NCBI RefSeq assembly: GCF_030915505.1
Contig: NZ_CP133265.1
Span: 1,054,001-1,118,000 of the forward strand
Length of the DNA: 64,000 bases
From: Neobacillus sp. OS1-2
Lineage (GTDB): Bacteria; Bacillota; Bacilli; Bacillales; Cytobacillaceae
Direction: 5' to 3'
Part shown: positions 1-8,832 of the stretch, in pieces
How the letters are laid out: each line of letters starts with the position of its first letter
Numbering within the stretch: position 1 is the first letter of the stretch
Position numbers and translations under genes: made by a program
The notes under the pieces: generated by a model
What the model was told of the DNA's origin: nothing
The model's database searches: none
What the model saw: only the letters and a program-made list of their open reading frames with translations

Positions 1-260
1 TTCTCTCTCCGTACCAAGTGACAATGGACATGGTGAAAATGACAGGCAATGACAACATGATATTCCTGCACTGCCTCCCTGCCTTCCATGACCAGGAAAC
101 AAGCTATGGGAAGGACATATTCGAAAAACATGGGCTTGCTGAAATGGAAGTAACTGACGAAGTATTCCGCGGCGAGCATTCAAAGGTATTTGATCAAGCT
201 GAAAATAGAATGCATACGATTAAAGCGGTGATGGCAGCAACACTTGGTCACTTAGAATAA
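1..260 (+). CDS. arcB: Ornithine carbamoyltransferase, C-terminal fragment (catabolic, ADI pathway)
   Basis: This is the last ~86 codons of a gene that begins before the window. Ornithine carbamoyltransferase interconverts ornithine plus carbamoyl phosphate with citrulline in the cytoplasm. The sequence shows the family hallmarks: PYQVT near the edge, the HCLP substrate-binding motif about 23 residues in, and the C-terminal [11 protein letters not shown] helix. The family also includes the anabolic enzyme ArgF. I prefer catabolic ArcB because arcD and arcC follow on the same strand within 5 kb, so it would feed carbamoyl phosphate to the carbamate kinase. The frame is open to base 1, so the protein is cut by the window, not truncated. 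Confidence 0.93.
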   Translation, partial: LSPYQVTMDMVKMTGNDNMIFLHCLPAFHDQETSYGKDIFEKHGLAEMEVTDEVFRGEHSKVFDQAENRMHTIKAVMAATLGHLE

Positions 261-315
261 GAGGTTACCGTGGGGAAGATGCGGAGTATTCGCCTCTCCC
301 CTCTTTCTAAATTAG

Positions 316-399
316 ATTCGCTCATTGGAGGCCAAAATTCGCTCATAGAATACCGAAATTCGCTCATTGGACTGTGAAATTCGCTCATTGAACTCCCGA
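316..399. repeat. Four tandem 21-bp repeats, consensus ATTCGCTCATTGGA
   Basis: Copies begin at 316, 337, 358 and 379, each exactly 21 bp apart. The first 10 bases (ATTCGCTCAT) are identical in all four and the last two or three bases of each unit are mostly A/G; the middle varies. One unit has a stop in the frame that is open in the others, so it is not a coding repeat. It lies between the arcB stop and the dipeptidase gene. Confidence 0.9.
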
Positions 400-453
400 A
401 TATTTGATTGGTAAGCAAAGACAGCTAAAATAACTGTGAAATGGAGGAATAGT

Positions 454-1797
454 ATGGACCATTTAATTCCAGAACTCCGCAAAATAGAGAAGGGTTTCCA
501 TCAATCGTTAATCGAGCTAATTGAGATCCCAAGTGTGATAAATGAAACCGACAAGGATACCCCTTTCGGAAAACACATTGACCAAGCCTTGAAAAAGACT
601 CTAGAGATTTGCGATCAGCTGGGATTTCGCACCTATTACGATCCAAAGGGATATTACGGCTATGCTGAAATCGGTGCCGGCGAAGAAATGATTGGTATTC
701 TTGGACATCTTGATGTCGTTCCACCCGGAAGCAGCGAAGAATGGGAAACACCTCCCTTTCAAGCAGCCATCATCGACGGAAACATGTTTGGCAGAGGGAC
801 ACAGGATGACAAGGGTCCGACACTTGCCGCCCTTTTTGCTACGAAAGCGTTAATGAATCTTGGAATAAATTTTAATAAACGTGTCCGCTTTATTTTTGGA
901 ACAGATGAAGAAACACTGTGGCGTTGCATGAACCGCTATTGCAAATTGGAGGAAATTCCAAGCATGGGCTTTGCTCCAGACTCCGTTTTCCCGCTTGTTT
1001 ACGCTGAAAAAGGACTGCTCCAGCTTCATTTAGAAGGGAAAAATGAAACAAAACTTCGACTGCAAGCTGGCAATGCCTTTAATGCGGTGCCCGACATGGC
1101 AACCTATACGGGTGAAAAACAACAAGAATTGAAGGCTGCATTGGATAGGTTTGGGTTCGCTTATGAAGCAACCAACGATAATGTGAATGTACTAGGTAAA
1201 GCGGTACATGCCCAAGTAACTGAAAAAGGGATCAACGCCATTAATCGCCTTTTAATCGGATTAAAGCACATCGGCTACACTTCCAAAATCATTGAATTCA
1301 TTAATGACATGGTCGAAGAGGATCCATTTGCGATGAAGATTTTTGACGAATGCGAAGATGAAGCATCCGGAAAATTGAAATTCAATGTTGGAAAAATAGA
1401 GTTAAATGAGGAAATCGAGAGGCTCTCGGTTGATATTCGTATCCCGGTGACAGCCGATAAACAAGTGATTGTAAATACACTCACACAAATTGCTAAGGAA
1501 TACGGATTAGAGTACAAAGAGTTCGACTATTTAAAATCAATCTATGTGCCGAAGGAACACTTCTTAATTCAGACATTAATGAATGTGTATCAAGAGGTAA
1601 CTGGTGATCTCGTTTCCGAGCCCATCTCGTCAGGCGGGGCCACTTATGCTAGAGCCATGAACAACTTTGTTGCCTTTGGAGCTATTTTCCCACAGCAAAT
1701 GAAAACGGAGCATCAGCCGAACGAACACATTGAGCTTGAGGAAATGTTTAAGGCGATGCACATTTACGCCAAAGCCATCTACCATTTAACCCGTTAA
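454..1797 (+). CDS. M20-family metallodipeptidase (PepV/Sapep-like)
   Basis: Cytoplasmic zinc/manganese dipeptidase of peptidase family M20, 447 residues. Visible metal and catalytic motifs are GHLDVVPPG (His85, Asp87), GRGTQDDKG (113-121, with the bridging Asp) and GTDEE (149-153, catalytic Glu). I start it at ATG 454, because GGAGG lies six bases upstream; the in-frame GTG at 436 has no such site. It sits between arcB and a YfcC-type carrier. M20 peptidases are common guests of arginine deiminase loci, where they may release arginine or other amino acids from peptides; this role is inferred. It could equally be called a succinyl-diaminopimelate desuccinylase-like protein, but the spacing of motifs fits the dipeptidase branch better. 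Confidence 0.88.
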   Translation: MDHLIPELRKIEKGFHQSLIELIEIPSVINETDKDTPFGKHIDQALKKTLEICDQLGFRTYYDPKGYYGYAEIGAGEEMIGILGHLDVVPPGSSEEWETPPFQAAIIDGNMFGRGTQDDKGPTLAALFATKALMNLGINFNKRVRFIFGTDEETLWRCMNRYCKLEEIPSMGFAPDSVFPLVYAEKGLLQLHLEGKNETKLRLQAGNAFNAVPDMATYTGEKQQELKAALDRFGFAYEATNDNVNVLGKAVHAQVTEKGINAINRLLIGLKHIGYTSKIIEFINDMVEEDPFAMKIFDECEDEASGKLKFNVGKIELNEEIERLSVDIRIPVTADKQVIVNTLTQIAKEYGLEYKEFDYLKSIYVPKEHFLIQTLMNVYQEVTGDLVSEPISSGGATYARAMNNFVAFGAIFPQQMKTEHQPNEHIELEEMFKAMHIYAKAIYHLTR

Positions 1798-1821
1798 AAC
1801 TAATTTTATGGGGGAATTCCT

Positions 1822-3312
1822 ATGAAAAAATTCAAGATGCCTACTGCCTATACGTTATTATTCTTGATTATTGTGATCATTGCGGCATTAACCTGGGCGA
1901 TTCCAGGAGGAAAATATGAAACAAAGGTAGACAAAGCAACACAGCAAGAAATTCCTGTATCCGGGACCTATCACCAGTTAGCTGGTAAAGAACAAACTCC
2001 TCAAGGGGTATGGGAGGTATTAAATGCCCCCATCAACGGGTTCTTTGATGCCAAAGATATTGCCCTATTCGTCCTAGTCATTGGAGGCTTCCTTGGGGTT
2101 GTTATGAAAACAGGAGCAATCGATGCCGGGATTTCTCGCGTCATTAGAAAATTGAAGGGCCGAGAGCAATGGCTGATACCGATATTGATGATATTATTTG
2201 CTATCGGCGGTTCAACTTACGGGATGGCTGAAGAAACGATCGCTTTCTACCCCATTCTTATCCCTGTTTTAATCGCAGCGGGCTATGACGCGTTAACGGC
2301 CGTATCCATTATCGCTTTAGGTGCCGGTATCGGCTGTTTAGGTTCCACTGTTAATCCGTTTGCAACAGGAATTGCTTCGGGATTTGCCGGGGTTTCCATC
2401 GGAGACGGGATGGGGTTACGCCTGGTTATCCTTGTTGTTACCTTAATCGTAACGATTTTGTTTGTCATGCGTTATGCCAAAAAGGTTAAAGACGATCCAT
2501 CTAAATCATTGATTGCCAATATGAAGTTAGAAAATGAGAAGCATTTCTTAACGCAAAAGACAGAGGATATTGAATTCACTGGCCGCCGTAAAGCTGTTCT
2601 TTCGGTTTTCGGGCTAACCTTTGTCGTGATGATTTTAGGGGTTATTCCATGGGCCTATAAATTTAATATTACTATATTCGAAGATTTGGTGAATGCTTTA
2701 GGAAAAATTCCATTCATCGGCAAATTACTTGGCGGTATGATCCCACTTGGTGACTGGTGGTTCGGAGAATTAACGATGCTATTTTTAACCTCCTCCATCA
2801 TCATCGCCTTTATTTTCAAAATGGGCGAAGAGAATTTCACCAGTACCTTCATTAACGGGGCCCGTGATTTATTGGGTGTTGCCATTATTATTGGGATTTC
2901 CCGCGGAATCACGGTCGTCATGGATGCTGGCGGAATGACAGCAACCGTCCTTCATTGGGGCGAAGGCATGCTCGATAATATGGGGTCTATCCTATTTACG
3001 AATCTATCATTCTTATTTTACTTGCCATTGTCCTTCCTAGTACCATCAACATCAGGACTGGCAACACTATCGATGCCAATTATGGCACCGTTAGCAGACT
3101 TTGCTGGCATCGGACGTGATTTAGTCATCACCGCATACCAAAGTGCTTCCGGGATTATCAATTTGCTTACACCAACTAGTGCCGTTATCATGGGCGCACT
3201 TGCCATTGCGCGGATTCCCTATAGCACCTATCTTAAACATGTTTGGAAATTGGTGGTAGCGTTATCAGTCATGGTTATGGCGATCATGAGCATCGCTGCC
3301 ATGATGAGCTAA
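1822..3312 (+). CDS. YfcC-family carrier (C4-dicarboxylate anaerobic carrier superfamily)
   Basis: Integral membrane protein of 496 residues with about a dozen hydrophobic segments, beginning with a membrane helix at residues 9-27 (YTLLFLIIVIIAALTWAIPGG). The GGSTYGMAEETIAFYPILIP region and the late PSTSGLATLSMPIMAPLAD loop are typical of the YfcC/DcuC-like group. Members found in arginine deiminase clusters are thought to move amino acids or peptides; the substrate here is not shown by the sequence. A GGGGG site precedes ATG 1822, 24 bases after the dipeptidase stop, so both genes probably form one transcript ended by the hairpin at 3336. Confidence 0.88.
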   Translation: MKKFKMPTAYTLLFLIIVIIAALTWAIPGGKYETKVDKATQQEIPVSGTYHQLAGKEQTPQGVWEVLNAPINGFFDAKDIALFVLVIGGFLGVVMKTGAIDAGISRVIRKLKGREQWLIPILMILFAIGGSTYGMAEETIAFYPILIPVLIAAGYDALTAVSIIALGAGIGCLGSTVNPFATGIASGFAGVSIGDGMGLRLVILVVTLIVTILFVMRYAKKVKDDPSKSLIANMKLENEKHFLTQKTEDIEFTGRRKAVLSVFGLTFVVMILGVIPWAYKFNITIFEDLVNALGKIPFIGKLLGGMIPLGDWWFGELTMLFLTSSIIIAFIFKMGEENFTSTFINGARDLLGVAIIIGISRGITVVMDAGGMTATVLHWGEGMLDNMGSILFTNLSFLFYLPLSFLVPSTSGLATLSMPIMAPLADFAGIGRDLVITAYQSASGIINLLTPTSAVIMGALAIARIPYSTYLKHVWKLVVALSVMVMAIMSIAAMMS

Positions 3313-3335
3313 GCGTAAATATAGAGCCACAGAAA

Positions 3336-3370
3336 AGATCAACTCGCTAAGCGGCGGTTGGTCTCTTTTT
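3336..3370 (+). terminator. Rho-independent terminator after the YfcC gene
   Basis: AGATCAACTCGC pairs (with G-U pairs) to GCGGCGGTTGGTCT around a short TAA loop and is followed by TTTTT. It ends the transcript of the arcB-dipeptidase-carrier genes. Confidence 0.75.
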
Positions 3371-3457
3371 GTTAAAAAATCTTATAGTATTTAAGAAGAA
3401 ATAAATAGCAATCATAAGACTAACAATAAAGTCTCTCCCAGTAGAAGGATGGTTTAT

Positions 3458-4858
3458 ATGGACAATAAAGATAGCAAGCTCGGATTATTTGCTTTAATCT
3501 CCTTAGTCATTGGATCACAAATTGGCGGGGGTGGGTTTAATCTTGCCACCGACATGGCTTCAAGCGCCAATGCCGGCGCGATCATCCTTGGCTGGATTAT
3601 TACCGGAATCGGGATGATCTCTTTAGTATTTTCCTTCCATCATATCAGCAATAAGCGCCCCGATTTAGAGGGTGGCATTTATAGCTTCGCCAAAGCCGGC
3701 TTTGGCAGTTACATGGGGTTTAATTCTGCCTGGGGTTATTGGCTGTCAGTATGGCTTGGCAATATTGCCTTTTTAACCCTTCTCTTTAGTGCAATTGGCT
3801 ATTTTATTCCGGTATTTACAGGCGGGAATCTTAGTTCTGTTCTTGGGGCTTCCGTATTCCTATGGGTTTTGATTTTATTTGTTTTACGTGGTGTTCATGA
3901 AGCGGCCCTTGTAAATATCGTGGTTACCATTGCGAAAATTATTCCCATTTTCCTGTTTATCATCATTGCCATTTTTGCTTTTAAATGGGATACCTTTACA
4001 ATCGACTTCTGGGGCGGCAACACCTATCATTTTTCCGACGTGATGAAACAGATGAAAGGAACAATGCTTGTCTCCTTGTGGGTATTTACAGGTGTTGAAG
4101 GTGCCGTGGTCCTATCAAGCCGGGCGAGGAATAAAAAGGATGTTGGCAAAGCAACGATTATTGGACTTATTTCAACCTTAACGATCTATATTCTCATCTC
4201 GTTATTATCATTAGGGGTGATGACCAGGCAGGAGCTGTCCGGATTAAAAAGTCCCTCCATGGCTTACGTACTAGAAAGCATTGTCGGTCCATGGGGTGCG
4301 GCCTTTGTTAATATAGGACTGATGCTCTCATTATTAGGCGCCCTCTTAGGCTGGACCCTGTTCGCGGCGGAAATTCCCTATTTAGCCGGAAAGGATGGAA
4401 CTTTTCCAAAGATCTTCGCTAAGGAAAACAAACATAACGTCCCAAAGAACTCTTTGGTTTTCACCGGTATCTTAATCCAACTCTTCCTGCTAACCTTATT
4501 AGTTTCAGAAAAGCCTTATCGATTTGCCTTTTCCATGGCTAGTTCGGCCATTCTAGTACCTTATCTATTCTCCGCCCTGTATCAAGTGAAATATAGTTGG
4601 GAGCATAAACAACTGGGACAAATGGCAATTGGACTCCTTGCTTCTATCTATAGTGTTTGGATCCTGTATGCCGCAGGAACCGGCTACTTATTATTAACGG
4701 CGATTTTGTATTCGCTTGGGATCTTCGTTTATTTATATGCCCAAAAAGAATTAAAGCAAAAACCATTTAAACGCTTTGAACTTGTCTGGGCCTTGATCAT
4801 TGTTCTACTGGCGATTGTGGCAATTTACCTGCTGGCAGTTGGAAAAATTACCATCTAA
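3458..4858 (+). CDS. arcD: Arginine/ornithine antiporter (APC family)
   Basis: Membrane antiporter of 466 residues that imports arginine in exchange for ornithine, the transport step of the arginine deiminase pathway. The N-terminus has the amino acid-polyamine-organocation signature (SLVIGSQIGGGGFNLATDM, residues ~14-32) and about 12 membrane segments follow; GVEGAVVLSSRARNKKDVG near residues 205-225 is characteristic of basic amino acid antiporters. AAGGATGG places the start at ATG 3458; an in-frame ATG at 3449 lies within that ribosome site. It has its own upstream gap after a terminator and its own terminator at 4861. ArcD is the best call because of arcB and arcC nearby; a lysine/ornithine exchanger cannot be excluded. 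Confidence 0.92.
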   Translation: MDNKDSKLGLFALISLVIGSQIGGGGFNLATDMASSANAGAIILGWIITGIGMISLVFSFHHISNKRPDLEGGIYSFAKAGFGSYMGFNSAWGYWLSVWLGNIAFLTLLFSAIGYFIPVFTGGNLSSVLGASVFLWVLILFVLRGVHEAALVNIVVTIAKIIPIFLFIIIAIFAFKWDTFTIDFWGGNTYHFSDVMKQMKGTMLVSLWVFTGVEGAVVLSSRARNKKDVGKATIIGLISTLTIYILISLLSLGVMTRQELSGLKSPSMAYVLESIVGPWGAAFVNIGLMLSLLGALLGWTLFAAEIPYLAGKDGTFPKIFAKENKHNVPKNSLVFTGILIQLFLLTLLVSEKPYRFAFSMASSAILVPYLFSALYQVKYSWEHKQLGQMAIGLLASIYSVWILYAAGTGYLLLTAILYSLGIFVYLYAQKELKQKPFKRFELVWALIIVLLAIVAIYLLAVGKITI

Positions 4859-4860
4859 AC

Positions 4861-4890
4861 AAGGCTGGCACAGCGCCAGCCTTCTATTTT
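4861..4890 (+). terminator. Rho-independent terminator after arcD
   Basis: Perfect 9-bp stem AAGGCTGGC / GCCAGCCTT with a 5-base loop, then a T-rich tail. Confidence 0.9.
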
Positions 4891-4935
4891 TGTGTTTTTT
4901 TGAATATTAGAACATTATCTTTGTATTTTATGTGA

Positions 4936-5124
4936 CATCCACTGGTTATTCACTTGTTGCTGCTTGAAAATCATGATTCATGGGATTTGGTACATAAATA
5001 TGCATTCAGGCTTATAGAAGAACCAAAAAAACGTAATGATTTTAACAGTTTACTTGTTATAGCCCTAACAAAAGGAAATGAGGATACCACTTACAATAGG
5101 GATAAGATAAGAAAAGAAATATAA
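4936..5124 (+). CDS. Short open frame before arcC (small gene or gene remnant)
   Basis: The frame is open for 62 codons after a TGA at 4933 and stops at 5122-5124, just before the arcC ribosome site. No ATG opens it; TTG at 4954 or 4957 are the only early starts and neither has a convincing ribosome site. The translation (for example HDSWDLVHKYAFRLIEEPKK, then a lysine/arginine-rich end) looks protein-like, with a hydrophobic start and charged C-terminal part. I do not recognise it. It may be the 3' end of a decayed gene lost between arcD and arcC, or chance. Confidence 0.25.
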   Translation, partial: HPLVIHLLLLENHDSWDLVHKYAFRLIEEPKKRNDFNSLLVIALTKGNEDTTYNRDKIRKEI

Positions 5125-5142
5125 ATAAAGGAGAAATAGATT

Positions 5143-6102
5143 ATGTCAAAGAAAGTGGTTATTGCTTTAGGCGGGAATGCCATTCAATCAGGAGATGCTT
5201 CTGCAAAGGCACAGCAGCAGGCACTTGAAACAACTGCACGGCAATTAGTTGATTTCATTGAACAAGGAATTGATATCATTATTTCACATGGAAATGGTCC
5301 GCAAGTCGGAAATGTTTTATTGCAACAGGCCGCGGCTGATTCTGTAAAAAACCCGGCGATGCCACTTGATACTTGCGGTGCCATGACCCAGGGGATGATC
5401 GGTTATTGGATGCAAAATGCGATGGATAAAGTTTTGAAGGAACGCGGGATTTCAAAAAATGTCGTGACCGTTGTAACTCGCGTTGTTGTCGATCAAAATG
5501 ACCCTGCCTTTTTAAACCCAACCAAGCCAATTGGTCCTTTCTATAGCGAAGAAGAAGCAACGGCAATCATGGAAGAAACACATACCTGTTTTAAAGAAGA
5601 TGCGGGCCGAGGCTGGCGCCGGGTTGTTCCATCACCAAAGCCAGTGAGCATTCGCGAGCATGCAGTTATCAATTCCCTAGTTGAGCAAGGAAACATCGTC
5701 ATTTCTGTCGGCGGCGGCGGCATTCCCGTTATTGAAACGGACGAAGGCCTACTTGGCATCGAAGCCGTGATTGATAAAGACTTCGCCTCGCAAAAGCTTG
5801 CGGAGCTTGTCGATGCAGATGCCTTATTAATCCTGACTGGCGTTGACAATGTCTACATTGATTTCAATAAACCAACCCAGAAAAAATTAGAGGAAGTCAG
5901 TATTGAAGAACTGCAGGGTTATATTGCAGGCGGACATTTTGCGGCGGGAAGTATGCTCCCAAAAGTGGAGGCAGCCATTAGTTTTGCCGAAACGAGCCCT
6001 GAACGGAAAACCATTATTACCTCGCTCGACCAAGCCTTAAACGCAGCCCTTGGAAAAGCAGGAACTGTCGTCAGTTTACAAGGTGCCGCAGTTTTCGCAT
6101 AA
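5143..6102 (+). CDS. arcC: Carbamate kinase
   Basis: Makes ATP from ADP and carbamoyl phosphate, releasing ammonia and CO2: the energy-yielding last step of arginine fermentation in the cytoplasm. The 319-residue length is normal for the amino acid kinase fold. Visible are VIALGGNAI (6-14), [10 protein letters not shown] (48-57), the nucleotide-site GGGGIPV near 194 and the [11 protein letters not shown] motif after residue 210. AAAGGAG lies nine bases before ATG 5143. It follows arcD after a 280-base gap and is closed by a bidirectional terminator at 6109. Confidence 0.97.
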   Translation: MSKKVVIALGGNAIQSGDASAKAQQQALETTARQLVDFIEQGIDIIISHGNGPQVGNVLLQQAAADSVKNPAMPLDTCGAMTQGMIGYWMQNAMDKVLKERGISKNVVTVVTRVVVDQNDPAFLNPTKPIGPFYSEEEATAIMEETHTCFKEDAGRGWRRVVPSPKPVSIREHAVINSLVEQGNIVISVGGGGIPVIETDEGLLGIEAVIDKDFASQKLAELVDADALLILTGVDNVYIDFNKPTQKKLEEVSIEELQGYIAGGHFAAGSMLPKVEAAISFAETSPERKTIITSLDQALNAALGKAGTVVSLQGAAVFA

Positions 6103-6108
6103 CATAAC

Positions 6109-6141
6109 AAAACCTCATTGAATCTAGTTCAATGAGGTTTT
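6109..6141. terminator. Bidirectional terminator between arcC and bcrC
   Basis: AAAACCTCATTGAA pairs to TTCAATGAGGTTTT with a short loop; T-runs exist on both strands, so it can end both convergent genes. Confidence 0.9.
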
Positions 6142-6146
6142 GTTTA

Positions 6147-6758
6147 TTAAAAATGATTGGACTGATCTTTCGTCTTTGCTTTTATAGGCAGTATGGATTG
6201 TTCTACTTTTTCATATTTTGATAGGACTGAGTTTACAAAGCTGAGCTTTGGAACGAGCCAATAGGAAACGATTGCTGCTACCACTCCCAATAGAGCGCCA
6301 GTGAGCACATCGCCAGGATAGTGGACACCAACCATAACGCGGGAGATAGCCACAAAGACGGCTACAACTAACCAGATCCATCCCTCTTTCTTCCTGACTA
6401 ACCAAATCGAAAAACAGATGGAGAAGAACAGGATCGAGTGGTCACTCGGAAACGAGTTATCGACTGCATGTTCAACTAACTTGTTAACATGCGGCAGGAC
6501 TGCAAAAGGCTGGTTATGCGCGTAAAAGCTCCCGGCGATTTTCCCAAGGACTTCAGCTATCGCAACAGCAAGCACACTTTGGATGACCATCCTTCTATTT
6601 TTGTTAGTTCGGGTGAACCAATATACTACTAATCCAATAACCAGAATATACAACATATACTCTGCCATGAAGATGGCGATTGGGTTTAATGAATCGTATT
6701 CTTTTCCTAAATTATTGATTGCACGAAAGGCATCGATATTTACTTGCGATAAAGACAT
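6147..6758 (-). CDS. bcrC: Undecaprenyl-diphosphatase of PAP2 type (bacitracin resistance)
   Basis: Membrane phosphatase that recycles undecaprenyl pyrophosphate to the monophosphate for cell-wall synthesis and protects against bacitracin. It has 203 residues, close to B. subtilis BcrC. PAP2 signatures are visible: a K73-to-P84 first motif, FPSDHS at 103-108 and SRVMVGVHYPGD at 139-150, containing the catalytic His and Asp; hydrophobic helices flank them. It follows the MFS gene by 16 bases, so the two are probably co-transcribed. Extracytoplasmic-function sigma control is usual in the family, but I see no separate promoter here. Confidence 0.92.
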   Translation of the reverse strand: MSLSQVNIDAFRAINNLGKEYDSLNPIAIFMAEYMLYILVIGLVVYWFTRTNKNRRMVIQSVLAVAIAEVLGKIAGSFYAHNQPFAVLPHVNKLVEHAVDNSFPSDHSILFFSICFSIWLVRKKEGWIWLVVAVFVAISRVMVGVHYPGDVLTGALLGVVAAIVSYWLVPKLSFVNSVLSKYEKVEQSILPIKAKTKDQSNHF

Positions 6759-6774
6759 GTATTACAACCTCCTG

Positions 6775-8022
6775 CTATTTTGAACCAAGAACTTCAGTTT
6801 TTGATTGTTGTTTCTGATTATAGATCGGCAAGATAACGAGTACACCGATGATAAAAAGAATCGCCGATACTTCAAATGTGGTTTCCAATGAAAAATTCTC
6901 TTTTATTACACCGGCCACACTCATCGTGATGACCATTGATCCTGCAAATAGCGGGCTTAAGATCCCGTTGACCCTGCCAATAAAGGCCTCTTCCGTCCTT
7001 TTCAAAATCAATGTATTGATTCCAATCTGGATACATGGCATCATCAGGCCGTTAAAGAATTCAGCAATTAACGTGATCGTTACGTTTGTTGACCAGCCCA
7101 TGACCGCAATACCAATCCCATTAACCAGCATTCCAAACACAAGCAGTCGTTGCGGCGCCACATTTTTTGCAAAAATCATTGCCACAGCACCACCGATAAT
7201 CATCCCGACACCATTGACCATTAGCAGCCACTGAAGATTTTCCTTCGGCAAGCCAAGTTGTTCGGTGACGAGAAAAATGGATAACGGGTTAATGAAACCA
7301 ATTCCAAGCCCAGCAGCCATGAAACATAGACCTAATAGGCTCAATTCTTTTTTTCCAAGAACATACTTTATCCCACTTTTCATTTCCTGCAAAAGGCTTG
7401 ATTCCCCAACTGCTTCTAATGGGCGATCCTTTGGCAGGAATCCGAGTGCTGCAGCTGAAAGTAAGAAGGCGAGACCAGTAATGGTGATCGAGATATCAAT
7501 TCCAAACGATTGAAAGACAAACGTTCCAATCACCGGGCCTAAAACCATAAATACTGCAAAGACCGTTTGATAGACGGACATCGCCTGCTGTACTTGATCC
7601 GCGGACAAATGCATTTTAAACAATTTCATCCCTGATGGCTGGGAGAATTGTGACAGGATAGCTGAGATTAACGTCGCGAAAAAAACGACTTTCCATGTAC
7701 CGAAAACGAGTGTAATCAGCACAAGAAAAATAGATACTGCACTCAGGACATCACACCAAACCATTGTCTTTTTCGGCGCCCAGCGGTCGGCAAAGGTTCC
7801 GCCAATAAAGGAGAAGATAAAGATTGGTGCGAATTCTGCCACTGAAATCATCGAAACGGCAAAGGCATCGCCATTGGTCTGATCCATTACAAATAGAAGA
7901 ACGGCAAAGTTTCGAACCCAAATACCAACCTGAAGAAATAATCCTGACATAATAATGGCGAGAAAGACTCGATTGTGAAATAAGCCTCCTGATGGAGCTG
8001 TTTGTGTTACGTTATTTTCCAT
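6775..8022 (-). CDS. MFS transporter (macrolide-efflux/MefA-like group)
   Basis: Predicted 12-helix major facilitator protein, 415 residues from the preferred start. The RF-type loop GGTFADRWAPKKTMVWCDVLSA lies after helix 2, the usual place of the MFS motif A, and the second half repeats the fold. I start it at ATG 8022 (MENNV...), which has AGGAGG seven bases upstream; the TTG at 8064 would include the ribosome site. It lies directly before bcrC, which suggests a joint role in envelope or antibiotic stress, but the substrate is unknown. The leader contains a large nested inverted repeat. Confidence 0.85.
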   Translation of the reverse strand: MENNVTQTAPSGGLFHNRVFLAIIMSGLFLQVGIWVRNFAVLLFVMDQTNGDAFAVSMISVAEFAPIFIFSFIGGTFADRWAPKKTMVWCDVLSAVSIFLVLITLVFGTWKVVFFATLISAILSQFSQPSGMKLFKMHLSADQVQQAMSVYQTVFAVFMVLGPVIGTFVFQSFGIDISITITGLAFLLSAAALGFLPKDRPLEAVGESSLLQEMKSGIKYVLGKKELSLLGLCFMAAGLGIGFINPLSIFLVTEQLGLPKENLQWLLMVNGVGMIIGGAVAMIFAKNVAPQRLLVFGMLVNGIGIAVMGWSTNVTITLIAEFFNGLMMPCIQIGINTLILKRTEEAFIGRVNGILSPLFAGSMVITMSVAGVIKENFSLETTFEVSAILFIIGVLVILPIYNQKQQSKTEVLGSK

Positions 8023-8105
8023 ATAAAAACCTCCTGGTAATCTTCTGGACAGGAGGCAGTACAATACAATTTCAAGGCGGAAAAATACCCCTTATGGGAT
8101 ACTTT

Positions 8106-8194
8106 GATCTTATCGACTTGTATAAAAGTACAGACTAATCCTATTCAGAAAAAAAGATTGTATTTTTTTTCATACGAAATAGGATTATAAGATC
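8106..8194 (-). promoter_or_regulatory. Nested inverted repeats and possible promoter upstream of the MFS-bcrC genes
   Basis: GATCTTAT (8106-8113) pairs with ATAAGATC (8187-8194), and inside it TAATCCTATT (8136-8145) pairs with AATAGGATTA (8178-8187). On the minus strand the right arms include TATAAT (8189-8184), a possible -10 box, but I find no good -35 at 17 bases. The 366-base region 8023-8389 holds no gene that I can see. The arrangement could be a regulator site or an RNA leader structure. Confidence 0.4.
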
Positions 8195-8325
8195 ATCGTT
8201 CCAAGGTCACCCTTCCGTTTTTTGTAAGATTAATTCTAAATGATTTTAAGCCGTAAATCAAGCTTTTTCATACAGGGTAAGTTTAGGCATCATAAGTTGC
8301 CGTAAAATCCAATAAAAAAGGGAAA

Positions 8326-8353
8326 TAAAAAAATCCAGTATTCATTTACTGGA
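8326..8353 (-). terminator. Terminator of the ymaF-like gene
   Basis: On the minus strand TCCAGTA pairs to TACTGGA around a 6-base loop and is followed by a T-run. Confidence 0.75.
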
Positions 8354-8389
8354 CTTTACCTCATTTCATTATAGAATGCAGTACTTATT

Positions 8390-8728
8390 CTACTTATTCC
8401 CCGGAGCCGGCTTATCTACCCCTTTCACATGATGCCGATGCCCATCATCTTCACTGGTATAAAAATCATAATAATGAACATGCATTCCATTTCCTACCGG
8501 AATCGCTGGTCCAGAATAGGCCTTATAGTGATGGGAATGTCCGTTTTCGAACATAACATATCCTTCCGTGTAATGAATATGACTCCCATCCTGGGTCTGC
8601 ATCGGGGGAAAAGTAATATCTAAACATTGATGAACATGCCCATGCACCACTGACGTATAATCAACCGAGCCATGATTATGGTACGGCACAAACCCGTTAA
8701 CAAAGTCATCTTTCCCTGTTTTAGCCAT
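8390..8728 (-). CDS. YmaF-family histidine-rich protein
   Basis: Small soluble protein of 112 residues with repeated His-containing turns: YHNHG, HGHVHQC, GSHIHYTEG, GHSHHY, MHVHYYDF and DDGHRHHVKG. This spacing matches the YmaF family of Bacillus, whose function is unknown; the histidines suggest metal binding, which is inference. A purine-rich AGGGGGAGG site lies before ATG 8728. It stands alone between two minus-strand genes with its own terminator downstream. Confidence 0.85.
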   Translation of the reverse strand: MAKTGKDDFVNGFVPYHNHGSVDYTSVVHGHVHQCLDITFPPMQTQDGSHIHYTEGYVMFENGHSHHYKAYSGPAIPVGNGMHVHYYDFYTSEDDGHRHHVKGVDKPAPGNK

Positions 8729-8832
8729 AAACCTCCCCCTTCCATCCCTATATTACTAATCATATTTGCCTGCTCTATCCAATATGTTTAGGTACAAATA
8801 AAAAAACCACCTCAAAAAGTTAAGGCAGTCAT

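Noticed and set aside
316..399. CRISPR array
   Set aside because: Units are only 21 bp in total with no 25-40-base repeat plus unique spacer layout and no cas genes.
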